DNA from: an uncultured Bacillota bacterium
GTDB taxonomy: Bacteria; Bacillota_I; Bacilli_A; RFN20; CAG-826
Reading direction: 5' to 3'
Assembly: GCA_949289845.1 (NCBI GenBank)
Contig: CASEPN010000002.1
Coordinates: forward strand, 62,001 to 126,000
DNA: 64,000 bases
Shown here: positions 8,504-16,047 of the stretch, in pieces
Layout: every line of letters begins with the position of its first letter
How positions within the stretch are numbered: the stretch's first letter is position 1
The notes under the pieces: model-generated
What the model was told of the DNA's origin: nothing
The model's input: the letters and a program-made list of their open reading frames with translations, nothing else
Database searches by the model: none
Translations under genes and position numbers: made by a program

Positions 8504-9267
8504 TGCTCTCCTTCTCCTCCCTCGGGTCCGGAAGCAAAGGGAACGCCTTCCTTGTCTATGACGGGAAGACCCTCCTTCTCATCGACATGGGACGCCCCAA
8601 AGGGGTCCTTGTCGATTTTCTGAAGAAAAAGGGGCTTTCTGTGGGCGATATCTCCGCGATCCTTGTTACCCACACGCACATCGACCATGTGGGGACGCTT
8701 CCGCTTGTCGCCGGTAGAGGGAAGGGAGGGAAGCCTCCCGTCTATATGGGGAACCGGACCTATAAGGGAGTGCATTTCCCCTTGGTGCCCTTCGAGACCC
8801 TGACGTTCGGGGATATGAGGGTCACCCCTCTTCCCACCTCGCACGATTCCCCGGATTCCTGCGGGTTCCGGATCGAGGGAGGGGGGAAAGTCCTCGTCTA
8901 CATGACGGACACGGGCTACGTGCCCATCGAGGACTACGAGAGGATGGAAGATGCCGACTACCTCGTCCTCGAGAGCAACCACGATCCCGTGATGCTGAGC
9001 GGCTCCTCCCGTCCCCTCGCCCTTAAGAAAAGGATCCGCGGGGACAAGGGCCACCTTTCCAACGATGAATGCGCCTCCCTCGTGGGGAACGTCCTTTGCG
9101 AACGGACTAAGGAAGTGCTCCTCGCCCATCTATCCGAGGAGTGCAACACTCCCGAGATCGCCTTGGAATGCACTAGGCGCGTCCTTGAGGAAAAGGGAAG
9201 GGAGGACGTCCTCCTCCGCGTCCTGCCTCAGTGGGCAATCCTTGAGGGAGGGGATCCTTGGCTATGA
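8503..9267 (+). CDS. walJ: WalJ/YycJ-family MBL-fold phosphohydrolase
   Basis: 254 aa. The metallo-beta-lactamase motif is THTHIDHVG (HxHxDH), preceded by SLGSGSKGNAFLV and LIDMG. Later motifs are SHDSPDSCGF, YMTDTGYV (bridging Asp) and HLS. These are hallmarks of WalJ/YycJ, a protein usually encoded near the WalRK genes in Bacilli, with a proposed nuclease-like role in coordinating replication and cell division. Here no walRK genes are present; the gene follows dnaB with a TGATG junction and overlaps rlmH by 4 bp, as part of one operon. Confidence 0.88.
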   Translation: MLSFSSLGSGSKGNAFLVYDGKTLLLIDMGRPKGVLVDFLKKKGLSVGDISAILVTHTHIDHVGTLPLVAGRGKGGKPPVYMGNRTYKGVHFPLVPFETLTFGDMRVTPLPTSHDSPDSCGFRIEGGGKVLVYMTDTGYVPIEDYERMEDADYLVLESNHDPVMLSGSSRPLALKKRIRGDKGHLSNDECASLVGNVLCERTKEVLLAHLSEECNTPEIALECTRRVLEEKGREDVLLRVLPQWAILEGGDPWL

Positions 9268-9743
9268 GGATTCGCATCCTCGCGGTGGGGCGCCTTCACG
9301 AGTCTTTCTGGAAGGAAGCGGAGAAGGAGTACCGGAAGCGCCTTTCCTCCTACGCGGACGTCGAAATCGTCGAGCTGGAGGACGAGAAGGTCCCTGCAGG
9401 GGCTTCCTTATCCCTCCAGCGCTCCATCAAGGAGAAGGAAGGGGAGAGGATCCTCCAGAGGGTGAGGCCCCGCGACTTCCTCATCCTCCTCGACCTCGGG
9501 AGGAAGGAGCCGACTTCCGAGGAGTTCTCCTCCTTCCTGATGGACGCCCTCAGGATGGGGGAAGGGACCGTGGACTTCGCGATCGGAGGGACGCTCGGGC
9601 TCGGGGACAACGTAAGGAAAAGAGGGAACGCGTCCCTCTCCTTCGGGAGGATGACGCTCCCCCACCAGCTATGCCGGGTGCTCCTTCTCGAGCAGGTCTA
9701 CCGGGCCTTCCGGATCGCCCGGGGCGAGCCTTATCACCGCTAG
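9264..9743 (+). CDS. rlmH: 23S rRNA pseudouridine-1915 N3-methyltransferase RlmH
   Basis: 159 aa, the normal size. SPOUT-family features are visible: the N-terminus MRIRILAVGRLHESFW, the SAM-binding trefoil-knot region LILLDLGRKEPTSEEFS, FAIGGTLGLGDNV, and the C-terminal MTLPHQLCRVLLLEQVYRAF and GEPYHR. It methylates the N3 of pseudouridine 1915 in helix 69 of 23S rRNA. The ATG at 9264 makes an ATGA overlap with the walJ stop. Its own stop lies in the tetranucleotide CTAG that also encodes the stop of the convergent HAD gene, leaving no space for a terminator. Confidence 0.96.
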   Translation: MRIRILAVGRLHESFWKEAEKEYRKRLSSYADVEIVELEDEKVPAGASLSLQRSIKEKEGERILQRVRPRDFLILLDLGRKEPTSEEFSSFLMDALRMGEGTVDFAIGGTLGLGDNVRKRGNASLSFGRMTLPHQLCRVLLLEQVYRAFRIARGEPYHR

Positions 9744-10546
9744 GGCTTCGGGAAGGCCTCTTCCTCGGAAATGATCCCGAAATGGACGAGGGCCTTGGCC
9801 CAGCCATCCTTGTCGATGTCATCGGTCACGTAGCCGGCGATCTTCTTCACCTCGTCGGAGGCGTTCCCCATCGCGACGGATAGCTCCGTGTACTCCAGCA
9901 TCTCCCGGTCGTTCATCCCGTCCCCGATGGAAAGGGTCTCTTCCCTCTTCCCTCCAGTGTACTCGAGCGCGGCGGCGATCCCTTTCGCCTTGTCGCTGTC
10001 CATGGGCATGATGTCGACGGCGAACTCATCCCATCTCGCCGCCTTGCAGTTATGGAGGTGGGGAAGGAAGAGGGCCTCGTCGAAGGAGTCGCAGAAGGCG
10101 ATCATCTGGTAGACGGTCCTGTCGTAGGGGATCGGGAACTTCCGGGGCTGGGGGAAGCGCGTCCCGTACTTCGCGTGCGCGTCGATGACGCGGTCGTCGA
10201 TGAAGTTGATGTGCCCTTCCTTCTCCTCGATGAGGGTGAGGCCGAACTTCAGCCGGTAGGAGAACATGATCATCGCGTCGACGACGTCCTGGGGGATCGG
10301 GTACTTGTAGATGAGAAGGTCCCCGATGGCCACCGCGGCCCCGTTCATCATCACGAGGCCGTCCGGGTGGACGAGGTCGAGGATCCCCGTCTTGCGGATG
10401 AGGTAGAAGTTCCGTCCGCTGGAAAGGAAGAGGCGGATCCCCCTCCTTTTCAAAGCCTTGATTGCGTTGATCGCGCTTTGGGGGACCTCCCTCCTGGTAT
10501 GCGAGTAGAGGGTCCCGTCGATGTCGGTGAAGACGTACTTGATCAT
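9740..10546 (-). CDS. Cof-type HAD-superfamily phosphatase
   Basis: 268 aa. HAD motif I FTDIDGTLYSH at the N-terminus, motif II LFLSSGRN, a C2-type cap domain in the middle, Lys in DSDKAKGIA, and motif IV SIGDGMNDREMLEYTELSVAMGNASDEVK are the standard Cof/YwpJ signature. Members dephosphorylate sugar phosphates, flavin or cofactor phosphates; the substrate cannot be read from sequence. The gene is transcribed divergently from the small unknown gene at 10589 and convergently with rlmH. An extended -10-like TGCTACCAT lies upstream on the minus strand. Confidence 0.9.
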   Translation of the reverse strand: MIKYVFTDIDGTLYSHTRREVPQSAINAIKALKRRGIRLFLSSGRNFYLIRKTGILDLVHPDGLVMMNGAAVAIGDLLIYKYPIPQDVVDAMIMFSYRLKFGLTLIEEKEGHINFIDDRVIDAHAKYGTRFPQPRKFPIPYDRTVYQMIAFCDSFDEALFLPHLHNCKAARWDEFAVDIMPMDSDKAKGIAAALEYTGGKREETLSIGDGMNDREMLEYTELSVAMGNASDEVKKIAGYVTDDIDKDGWAKALVHFGIISEEEAFPKP

Positions 10547-10588
10547 GGTTTCGGCCTAAATGGTAGCATGCGTATTAAACTAACGCGC

Positions 10589-10927
10589 ATGGACTTCAAG
10601 GATTTCCCGCATCTTACCCCGCTCGAGGACAAGGAGAACCCCCTCGTCCTCCTTTTCCGGAACGAGGAAGGGGACCTTCTCTACCTCGAGCCCGGCTTCC
10701 TTTACGCCCTCGAGGGGATGAAGGAGAAAAGAGGGGAGGACTACCCGCGGATCCTTCTCCGCATCGAGGAGGAGCTTAGAAGCGAGCACCGCCTCATCCT
10801 CACGGGGAACTACGAGACCCCTTTCTTCTCGAAGGAGGGCTTCGTCTATCGCGAGATCACCGACATCACCGACCCCCTCGGGATCTTCGTCGAGGACAAG
10901 AGCCGCGGGAGCGACTACGGGGACTAG
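10589..10927 (+). CDS. Hypothetical protein, 112 aa
   Basis: Not recognised. A small acidic, soluble protein from MDFKDFPHLTPLEDKENP to SRGSDYGD, without signal peptide or Cys motifs; the run LLFRNEEGDLLYLEPGF suggests beta strands. The start was chosen at ATG 10589 because TAAACT sits 7 nt upstream, matching the leaderless pattern of the neighbourhood; an ATG at 10570 is possible. The next gene starts one base after the stop (TAGGATGG), so the two are an operon. The partner is the degenerate UDP-glucose-dehydrogenase-like protein, and a shared role in envelope-sugar metabolism is only a guess. Confidence 0.65.
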   Translation: MDFKDFPHLTPLEDKENPLVLLFRNEEGDLLYLEPGFLYALEGMKEKRGEDYPRILLRIEEELRSEHRLILTGNYETPFFSKEGFVYREITDITDPLGIFVEDKSRGSDYGD

Positions 10928-10928
10928 G

Positions 10929-12005
10929 ATGGAACGCACGCTGCTCCTGGGGGGAGGGACGCTTCTCCTCCGCTCCATCGCCTTCGCGCGGAAGGCCTTC
11001 GGGGGAGAAATCCTCCTGGGCGTCGCCGACCCCGAGAGGGAGTCCCTCTACCGGAAGGGCGTCTTCCCAGGAACAAGGGACCCCCTGCTTCTTAAGGAAT
11101 CCAGGAAAAGGAATGTCTCCTTCTCCTCAGACTGGAGGAAGGACGTCCTTTCCGCGGACCGCATTGTCCTTGCCGAAAGGATCTTCCTGAAGGACCCCTT
11201 GCTCGAGGAGCTCCCTTCCCTTGTCGCAGGGAGGGAAGTCGAGATCATCGTCCGCGGCCTTTCCCGTCCCGGGACGGTCCGTTTCTTCAAGGACCTTCTG
11301 GGGAACGGGCCGAAAGTGCTCTACGTGCCTTCCTTCTCCCGACTCGGCTTCGAGGTGGTGGAGGAGAAGGACCCCTCCCTCCTCCTGATCGGGACTTCGG
11401 AAGGGAAGGACGAGCGCGCGGAGTCCCTTGCCCATCCTTACGCAAGGAGGGGGACGAACGTCCTCATCTATTCCTACGAGGACGCGGAAGGATACCGGCT
11501 TGCATACGAGGACTCCTTCCTGAAGAAAAGCGAGCATGCCCTCTTCCTCCATGAGAAAGGGAAGGAGCTGGGCTTCGACGGGGACCTCGCCATCTCCACC
11601 CTGCCCTTCGCTCCTTCGATGAACCGGACGGGGCTTTCCCTCGCTCCCTTCCCGAGGGGCGAGGAAGGCCATTTCGCCTCGCTTGTCCTTCATGGAGAGG
11701 AAAAAACGGAAGAAATCCTTGAGAAGCGCATGGATATCGCTTTCCATGACGCGCTTGAGGAAGCGAGAAGGCGTAACCTTTCCTCCCTCGCCCTCCTTCA
11801 TCTGGGCGGGAAGGATATGCCTTGCCTCAGGAAGTCCGCCCTTTCCCTGGCGAAGCGCATCGACGAAGCGGGGCTCGAGGTGCGCGCATGGGACGAGGAG
11901 GAATCCCTCTGCCGCTCGTTCAAGAAGGAATGCCCTTCCTCCCGCGTCTTCCTCAAGAAGGCAGAAGCCTTGGAAGGCGCCGTCCCGCTCGCCCTTACGG
12001 AATAG
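10929..12005 (+). CDS. UDP-glucose/GDP-mannose dehydrogenase-like protein, probably catalytically dead
   Basis: 358 aa, shorter than active UGDs (about 390-450). The order of conserved blocks is kept: Rossmann-like LLLGGGTLLLRSIAF, 'GVFPGTRDPLLL' where UGDs have 'G.~PI.EPGL', GLSRPGTV where they have 'STVP.GT', the central dimerisation helix YEDAEGYRLAYEDSFLKKSE (UGD 'EAE..K...N.fla.k.~'), and a C-terminal half resembling the UDP-binding Rossmann domain (RKSALSLAKRIDEAG). The catalytic GFGGxCFPKD block with its Cys is missing; the corresponding region reads TLPFAPSMNRTGLSL. The glycine motif is also non-canonical. I infer a regulatory or structural pseudoenzyme; the alternative is a much-diverged dehydrogenase. 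It follows the 112-aa gene by one base. Confidence 0.5.
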   Translation: MERTLLLGGGTLLLRSIAFARKAFGGEILLGVADPERESLYRKGVFPGTRDPLLLKESRKRNVSFSSDWRKDVLSADRIVLAERIFLKDPLLEELPSLVAGREVEIIVRGLSRPGTVRFFKDLLGNGPKVLYVPSFSRLGFEVVEEKDPSLLLIGTSEGKDERAESLAHPYARRGTNVLIYSYEDAEGYRLAYEDSFLKKSEHALFLHEKGKELGFDGDLAISTLPFAPSMNRTGLSLAPFPRGEEGHFASLVLHGEEKTEEILEKRMDIAFHDALEEARRRNLSSLALLHLGGKDMPCLRKSALSLAKRIDEAGLEVRAWDEEESLCRSFKKECPSSRVFLKKAEALEGAVPLALTE

Positions 12006-12015
12006 GAGAAGCCCA

Positions 12016-13041
12016 ATGAACCTGAAACTTGCCATCCCCTTCGCCCTGTCTCTCCTCCTCGCCTCCTGCGGAGGTCCCTCTTCCATCGCCTCATCTTCGA
12101 ACGGCGACGGCTCCTCGTCTGAAGAGCCTTCGTCCCTTTCCTCCTCTTCCTCCAGCGCGGAATCTTCCTCTTCCCCGAGCCAGTCCTCCTCTTCCTCCGC
12201 CTCCGTCCCTGTGGAGGGGATCCCTGGGGCAATGGAAGGAACCTGGGTTGGCGCGAGCGGGACCCGCCGCTTCGAGCTCCTCGTAACCGATGAATCCCTC
12301 TTTCTCAATGGGGCGGAAGGAGAGGTCGTCTCTCCCTTCAAGGCGATAACGGGCGGCTATCGGGGAACCGTGGATTTCGGGGAAGGCGCCCTCATCGTCG
12401 ACTATTACTCCTCTCCCACCAGCGGAGAAATCTGCGTCGAACTTTCCGACGGAAAGGAAAACATCCGCCTCTACAAGGACGGGAACGCCATGCCTCCCCT
12501 CCCTTCCCGCATGGAAGGGACATGGGAGGGGGTGGACCTCTTTGCCCCGGAAGACCCTGAGATGCACGAACTTGTCCTCGGGGACGGGGCCCCTCGCCTC
12601 GACGGGATCTCCGGGATCCTCTGGGAAGTCGATCCCATCTCCTATGAGGCCCTCCTTTCCTTCGGGGACCTCCAGTACGAGGTTTCCTACGTCGAAAGCG
12701 GAAGCGAGGCCCTCCTCGACGTCTACTGCGAGGCGACAGGCTTCCAGGCCCTGATGGAGAAGACCGCGGAAGGCGAGGAGGAAGGGAACCTATTGACCGC
12801 CCCCGAGGAAATGTGGGGAACCTGGGAAGGGGACGGCCACGTCGCGATCATCGGGGAGAAGGGGCTCTGGACCTTCGATGGGGCGACTCCCAGGGAAGTG
12901 GCCCTCAAGGAAGACGGGTCCTACTACCTCCTCCTCGACCGCGCCTCCTGCTATTTGAAGCTCCGGGAGGACGAGGAAGGCCCCTGCCTCGAACTCACCT
13001 CCCTCCAGGAGGCTCTCAACGGGATTCTCCGCAAGGCGTAG
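12016..13041 (+). CDS. Lipoprotein with three GTW repeats
   Basis: 341 aa. The signal sequence ends in the lipobox LLLASC (Cys18), followed by about 45 residues of Ser-rich linker typical of lipoproteins in this genome. The rest is three tandem domains of about 80-110 residues, each opening with a similar motif: MEGTWVGA, MEGTWEGV and MWGTWEGD. The repeats look all-beta and may be lipocalin- or calycin-like ('G.W' start), but sequence alone cannot prove this. The start at 12016 follows AGGAGAA. It is the last gene of the run with the UGD-like protein (10-nt gap). Function unknown; it is anchored outside the membrane. Confidence 0.75.
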   Translation: MNLKLAIPFALSLLLASCGGPSSIASSSNGDGSSSEEPSSLSSSSSSAESSSSPSQSSSSSASVPVEGIPGAMEGTWVGASGTRRFELLVTDESLFLNGAEGEVVSPFKAITGGYRGTVDFGEGALIVDYYSSPTSGEICVELSDGKENIRLYKDGNAMPPLPSRMEGTWEGVDLFAPEDPEMHELVLGDGAPRLDGISGILWEVDPISYEALLSFGDLQYEVSYVESGSEALLDVYCEATGFQALMEKTAEGEEEGNLLTAPEEMWGTWEGDGHVAIIGEKGLWTFDGATPREVALKEDGSYYLLLDRASCYLKLREDEEGPCLELTSLQEALNGILRKA

Positions 13042-13059
13042 GCCGAATATCCGGGAATG

Positions 13060-13089
13060 TTGGTAAAGGACGCTTCTTTAGCGTATCTT
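13060..13089 (+). promoter_or_regulatory. Promoter of the gene at 13147
   Basis: TTGGTA and TATCTT are separated by 18 nt in the 105-nt gap between the two genes. The leader then contains AAGGAAAGAAGA as a ribosome site before ATG 13147. Confidence 0.45.
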
Positions 13090-13146
13090 TTCCAAAGCAG
13101 GCTTCGCGCGTGCTCGCGTGTGCCTCCAAGGAAAGAAGACTGACAT

Positions 13147-14316
13147 ATGGCGAACAAGAAGAACGGCAAGAAGGCCCCGAAGAAAGCGCACCCCTTCTGG
13201 GCCAGGCTCTGGAGCGGGTTCCGCTACTGGCTCCAGACCCTCTGGAGCAACGGCGCCTGCCTTTTGGCAAGGGGGAAGCCCTGGTGGGCCTCTCTCCCCG
13301 TGGTGATCCTTTCGATCATCATCGCGATCATCCCGACCGCGGTGGCGATGGGCAACGTCAGCGCCTCGAGCTTCATCACCGGCCAGGACCTCGGGCTCGT
13401 CGCCCCGACGGCCGCCTTCGTCCGCGACATGGAGGAGAAGGGGATCCTCCTTTCGATCGACAAGGACGGGATCCTTTCCGACGAGAACGACTCCTGGGAG
13501 AAGGCCTACGGGGCGAACGACCTCGGGGCCTACTACCATACGGTCGTGCGCGAAGTGCCCAAGCTCCCGGTGGAGACCGACTCCTCCTCGAGCCAGGTCA
13601 TCGGATCCAAGCCCGAGCTCGTCGAGGAGACGATCGTCGACTTCGCCGTCTACTATGACTACGACGGACTCTACCCCTCCGTCACCGACTTCTATGAGTT
13701 CGTCGTCACCGACGAGAACAGCAAGGATCCCAACGGGGAGGACGCCTACTCGGTGAACTCCCTCTTCCTTGATTCCGATGGTTTCATCCTCACCATCATG
13801 CCGAACCTCGTCGATTCCGACGGGCAGAAGGCGGAGACCAGCATCCGCTACTACTGGGACAGCGAGGAGTTCAAGGGCAAGACCCTCGTGAGCCTCCTCA
13901 CGCCGACCTTCGAAGGGGAAGCCCCTCTCCCGGACTCCTACGAGTACCGCGAGGCCTCGCGCCAGGCGTGGGGTCGTTTCCTCGACCTCGCCTATGCCTC
14001 GACGAAGTGGAACGCAGGCTGGACGAACGTCGGCATCATCGCCGCGATCGTCACGGGCACCATCTTCATCATGGGCCTCATCGTCTTCCTTGCCACGAGA
14101 GGGAAGAACAACCCCTACCGCCCCCTCAACTTCTGGGACGCCCAGCAGGCCGTCTACTTCGAGTCTTTCACCTGCGCGGTGATCGCGATGATCCTCGGCT
14201 TCGTCTTCGGCGGCTCCAACTACGTGATGGGGATGACCATCTTCATGATGGTGCTCGCCGTCCGCGTCATCTACACCATCTTCAAGACGATGCGGGGGCC
14301 GATCGCCCAGGGCTAG
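13147..14316 (+). CDS. Integral membrane protein with large external loop (DUF1189-like?)
   Basis: 389 aa. A basic N-terminus (about 45 residues) is followed by one transmembrane helix (about 48-68), an extracytoplasmic domain of about 220 residues, and three closely spaced C-terminal helices (about 295-316, 339-356, 358-380). The connecting motif NPYRPLNFWDAQQAVYFESF is distinctive. The plan of one N-terminal helix, an outside domain and a C-terminal helix bundle recalls DUF1189/MalA-type membrane proteins, but this one is longer and the match is uncertain. It is followed by a strong terminator and has its own promoter, so it is monocistronic. Confidence 0.7.
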   Translation: MANKKNGKKAPKKAHPFWARLWSGFRYWLQTLWSNGACLLARGKPWWASLPVVILSIIIAIIPTAVAMGNVSASSFITGQDLGLVAPTAAFVRDMEEKGILLSIDKDGILSDENDSWEKAYGANDLGAYYHTVVREVPKLPVETDSSSSQVIGSKPELVEETIVDFAVYYDYDGLYPSVTDFYEFVVTDENSKDPNGEDAYSVNSLFLDSDGFILTIMPNLVDSDGQKAETSIRYYWDSEEFKGKTLVSLLTPTFEGEAPLPDSYEYREASRQAWGRFLDLAYASTKWNAGWTNVGIIAAIVTGTIFIMGLIVFLATRGKNNPYRPLNFWDAQQAVYFESFTCAVIAMILGFVFGGSNYVMGMTIFMMVLAVRVIYTIFKTMRGPIAQG

Positions 14317-14339
14317 TCTCCCCAAGGGGACAAGGGAAG

Positions 14340-14366
14340 GCGCTTCCGGGAGGGAGCGCTTTTCCT
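14340..14366 (+). terminator. Rho-independent terminator
   Basis: GCGCTTCC and GGGAGCGC form an 8-bp stem (one G-U) with loop GGGA, followed by TTTTCC, 23 nt after the membrane-protein stop. Confidence 0.85.
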
Positions 14367-14532
14367 TTGGGAATCCATCCTAGGCGACCATGCTTGAGTC
14401 CGTTACATCCTAGGGCTGGATGGCAAATCACTTGTTTACAAAGCCTTTGTGGAATTGGTGTGGAACATAGGTGGCCTGTGATACTTTCATTTTAAGAAAT
14501 CCCGATGGCATCGCATGTTTGTTTTCAGAAGT

Positions 14533-14552
14533 CCGTGAAACACATTAGAAAT
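14533..14552 (+). repeat. Direct repeat copy 1 (CCGTGAAACACATtAGAAAT)
   Basis: Matches the copy at 14818-14837 at 19 of 20 positions. The core TGAAACAC also occurs inverted at 25019-25029 in another gene-free region. Confidence 0.7.
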
Positions 14553-14585
14553 CTTGGAGAAACACCCATGACTTTGAAAAGGAGC

Positions 14586-14620
14586 CGGCAAGAGAAGATT
14601 CGTTATTTCTCTTCTTGCCG
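14586..14620. other. Hairpin in gene-free region
   Basis: CGGCAAG and CTTGCCG form a 7-bp stem that extends by about five further pairs with one mismatch. There is no following T-run on either strand, so it is not an ordinary terminator. Confidence 0.5.
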
Positions 14621-14817
14621 AGCACAGAGGATCCCGTAGCTTCTGAGATTGGATGGGCTTGATTGCAAGAAGGCGTCCGGAGATAGACGGGGCACAGCGG
14701 GCCATGCCTGATGTCCTTTTTTATTGGACTCCATGAAACAGGGACCACCTATTGGGGATTAGTTAAATATCTGATTCACAGAAGTTCCGACTACATGGGC
14801 ATTTCCATGAGCCAAGC

Positions 14818-14837
14818 CCGTGAAACACATGAGAAAT
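14818..14837 (+). repeat. Direct repeat copy 2 (CCGTGAAACACATgAGAAAT)
   Basis: Second copy of the 20-bp repeat, 285 nt from the first, with one mismatch. Confidence 0.7.
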
Positions 14838-14995
14838 GGGGTTCCATATGGATAGAGTTCGCTAAGAAACAGGGGCCTATCAAAAAGGCCCTGGCCATCG
14901 TTGTGGTGTTTCCGGTGAATGAGGGGCAAGCTACGGGATTCCGTGTAGTGCCGAATAGGCAAACCACACTGACCACAGAATATTGTGGAGCATCG

Positions 14996-15016
14996 AAAAA
15001 ACCCCTTCGCGGGGCT
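14996..15016 (-). terminator. Rho-independent terminator after the signal peptidase gene
   Basis: On the minus strand GCCCC and GGGGT close a GCGAA loop followed by a run of six T, about 17 nt past the stop of the peptidase gene. Confidence 0.85.
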
Positions 15017-15032
15017 TGGGGGTCAGGAGGCC

Positions 15033-16025
15033 TTATTCCTTGGGCTCCTCGATGGGGGCCTTCTCTTCGCTCAGGAGCCGTTTCACGAGCTGGCGGTGCC
15101 CTTCCATGACGTGGTGCTTCGTCTCTCCGTCGATGATGGGGTAGAGGACCTTCTTCCTCGCCTCGATCCTTTTCCCAAGCGAGATCTCGAAGATGTCGTA
15201 GCATCCCACCAGCACGAGCCCGAAGCAGACGGCGATGATGCCGATGTCGCTCTGGAGGTAGCCGATCGTCATGCCGAGGCCGACGTTCTGGAAGCCGTTA
15301 TATACCCCGACGATCTTCTCGAAGGGGACGTCCACCTCTTCGACGAGGCTCGCGGAGTTCGCGTCCCCGCGGAAGGTGTAGAGGTCGCCCTTCTCGGTCT
15401 CCTGGATGGAGATGAGCCGGTGGACGAGGATCCTGTCCTCGCCCTGGAAGGCGTAGATTCCGTATAGCTCCATGTCCTCGGGGGAGCTCACCTTGTCGAG
15501 CCCGACGAGCGCCATCGCGGGGATGTCCTCGGTCAGGTTGTTCTCGACGAGGTAGGAGTTGCTCTTGTTGTCCTCCTCCATCGACCCGGTGCGGATGATG
15601 AGGCAGGTCGTGTCCCCGAAGAGGAAGGTCTCGCCCGAGGCGCGGGAATAGGCGGCGAAGGCAAGGACGGAGAGGCAGAGGAGGTAGACGATCACGAGGA
15701 CCGTGTTGGCGAGGACCTTGAGGCCGTTCTTGCGCTTCATGACGCCTTTGACGTGCTCCTCGAGGGAGGGGATGGCCTGGTACTTCTCCTCAAGCGTCAT
15801 GTTCTGGTCCTGGACGACCTCGTCCACGTGCTTGAAGTAGCGGGGGTTCTCCTTGATGACTTCCTTCTTGATGTAGGAGTCCTCGAGGGAGCCGTCCACG
15901 CACTTCCTGTAGTAGCGGTAATACAGGTAGAAGAGGATCCCGAAGGCAACGGTCAGGAAGAAGATGACGACGATGGAGACGACCATCGAGGTCGCTTCGA
16001 TGCGGTTCATCGCGAGTGTGAGCAT
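15033..16025 (-). CDS. sipW: SipW-type (S26B) signal peptidase I
   Basis: 330 aa. An N-terminal membrane helix (about 15-36) and an about 65-residue charged cytosolic segment precede the peptidase: a second helix (about 103-126), then the catalytic blocks IIRTGSME (Ser148), RILVHRLIS (His202) and FRGDANSASL (Asp221). The Ser/His/Asp arrangement, with His in place of the Lys of ordinary bacterial SPase I, is characteristic of the archaeal/ER/SipW class S26B. A C-terminal helix follows (about 252-275). SipW processes the secreted TasA-type matrix proteins in Bacillus. Here it follows three genes with SipW-type signal sequences, so those are the likely substrates. The start was chosen at ATG 16025 with AGGAGG eight nucleotides upstream. 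Confidence 0.88.
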   Translation of the reverse strand: MLTLAMNRIEATSMVVSIVVIFFLTVAFGILFYLYYRYYRKCVDGSLEDSYIKKEVIKENPRYFKHVDEVVQDQNMTLEEKYQAIPSLEEHVKGVMKRKNGLKVLANTVLVIVYLLCLSVLAFAAYSRASGETFLFGDTTCLIIRTGSMEEDNKSNSYLVENNLTEDIPAMALVGLDKVSSPEDMELYGIYAFQGEDRILVHRLISIQETEKGDLYTFRGDANSASLVEEVDVPFEKIVGVYNGFQNVGLGMTIGYLQSDIGIIAVCFGLVLVGCYDIFEISLGKRIEARKKVLYPIIDGETKHHVMEGHRQLVKRLLSEEKAPIEEPKE

Positions 16026-16047
16026 CCTTGTCTTCCTCCTGTTCCCT

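Larger units (their letters stand above)
14367..14995. other. 629-nt AT-richer intergenic region without a convincing gene
   Basis: No frame here has a plausible start, ribosome site and protein-like composition. Base composition is visibly less GC-rich than the flanks. The stretch holds a near-identical 20-bp direct repeat (14533 and 14818), a weaker third copy (CCATGAAACA at 14731), a long imperfect hairpin (14586-14620) and a second inverted repeat, GGGCCT/AGGCCC (about 14873-14893). It may encode a small RNA or hold remnants of a mobile element; I could not match either. Confidence 0.5.

Noticed and set aside
10929-12005. Calling this gene an active UDP-glucose 6-dehydrogenase
   Set aside because: The catalytic Cys block GFGGxCFPKD is missing and the glycine-rich NAD motif is altered; only the fold pattern is supported.
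14873-14893. GGGCCT...AGGCCC as a possible terminator
   Set aside because: No T-run follows on the plus strand, and on the minus strand the Ts are within the loop.
14711-15109. A 132-codon open frame on the plus strand in the gene-free region
   Set aside because: No ribosome site, no recognisable motif, composition changes along the frame, and it runs through the terminator and into the end of the signal peptidase gene.
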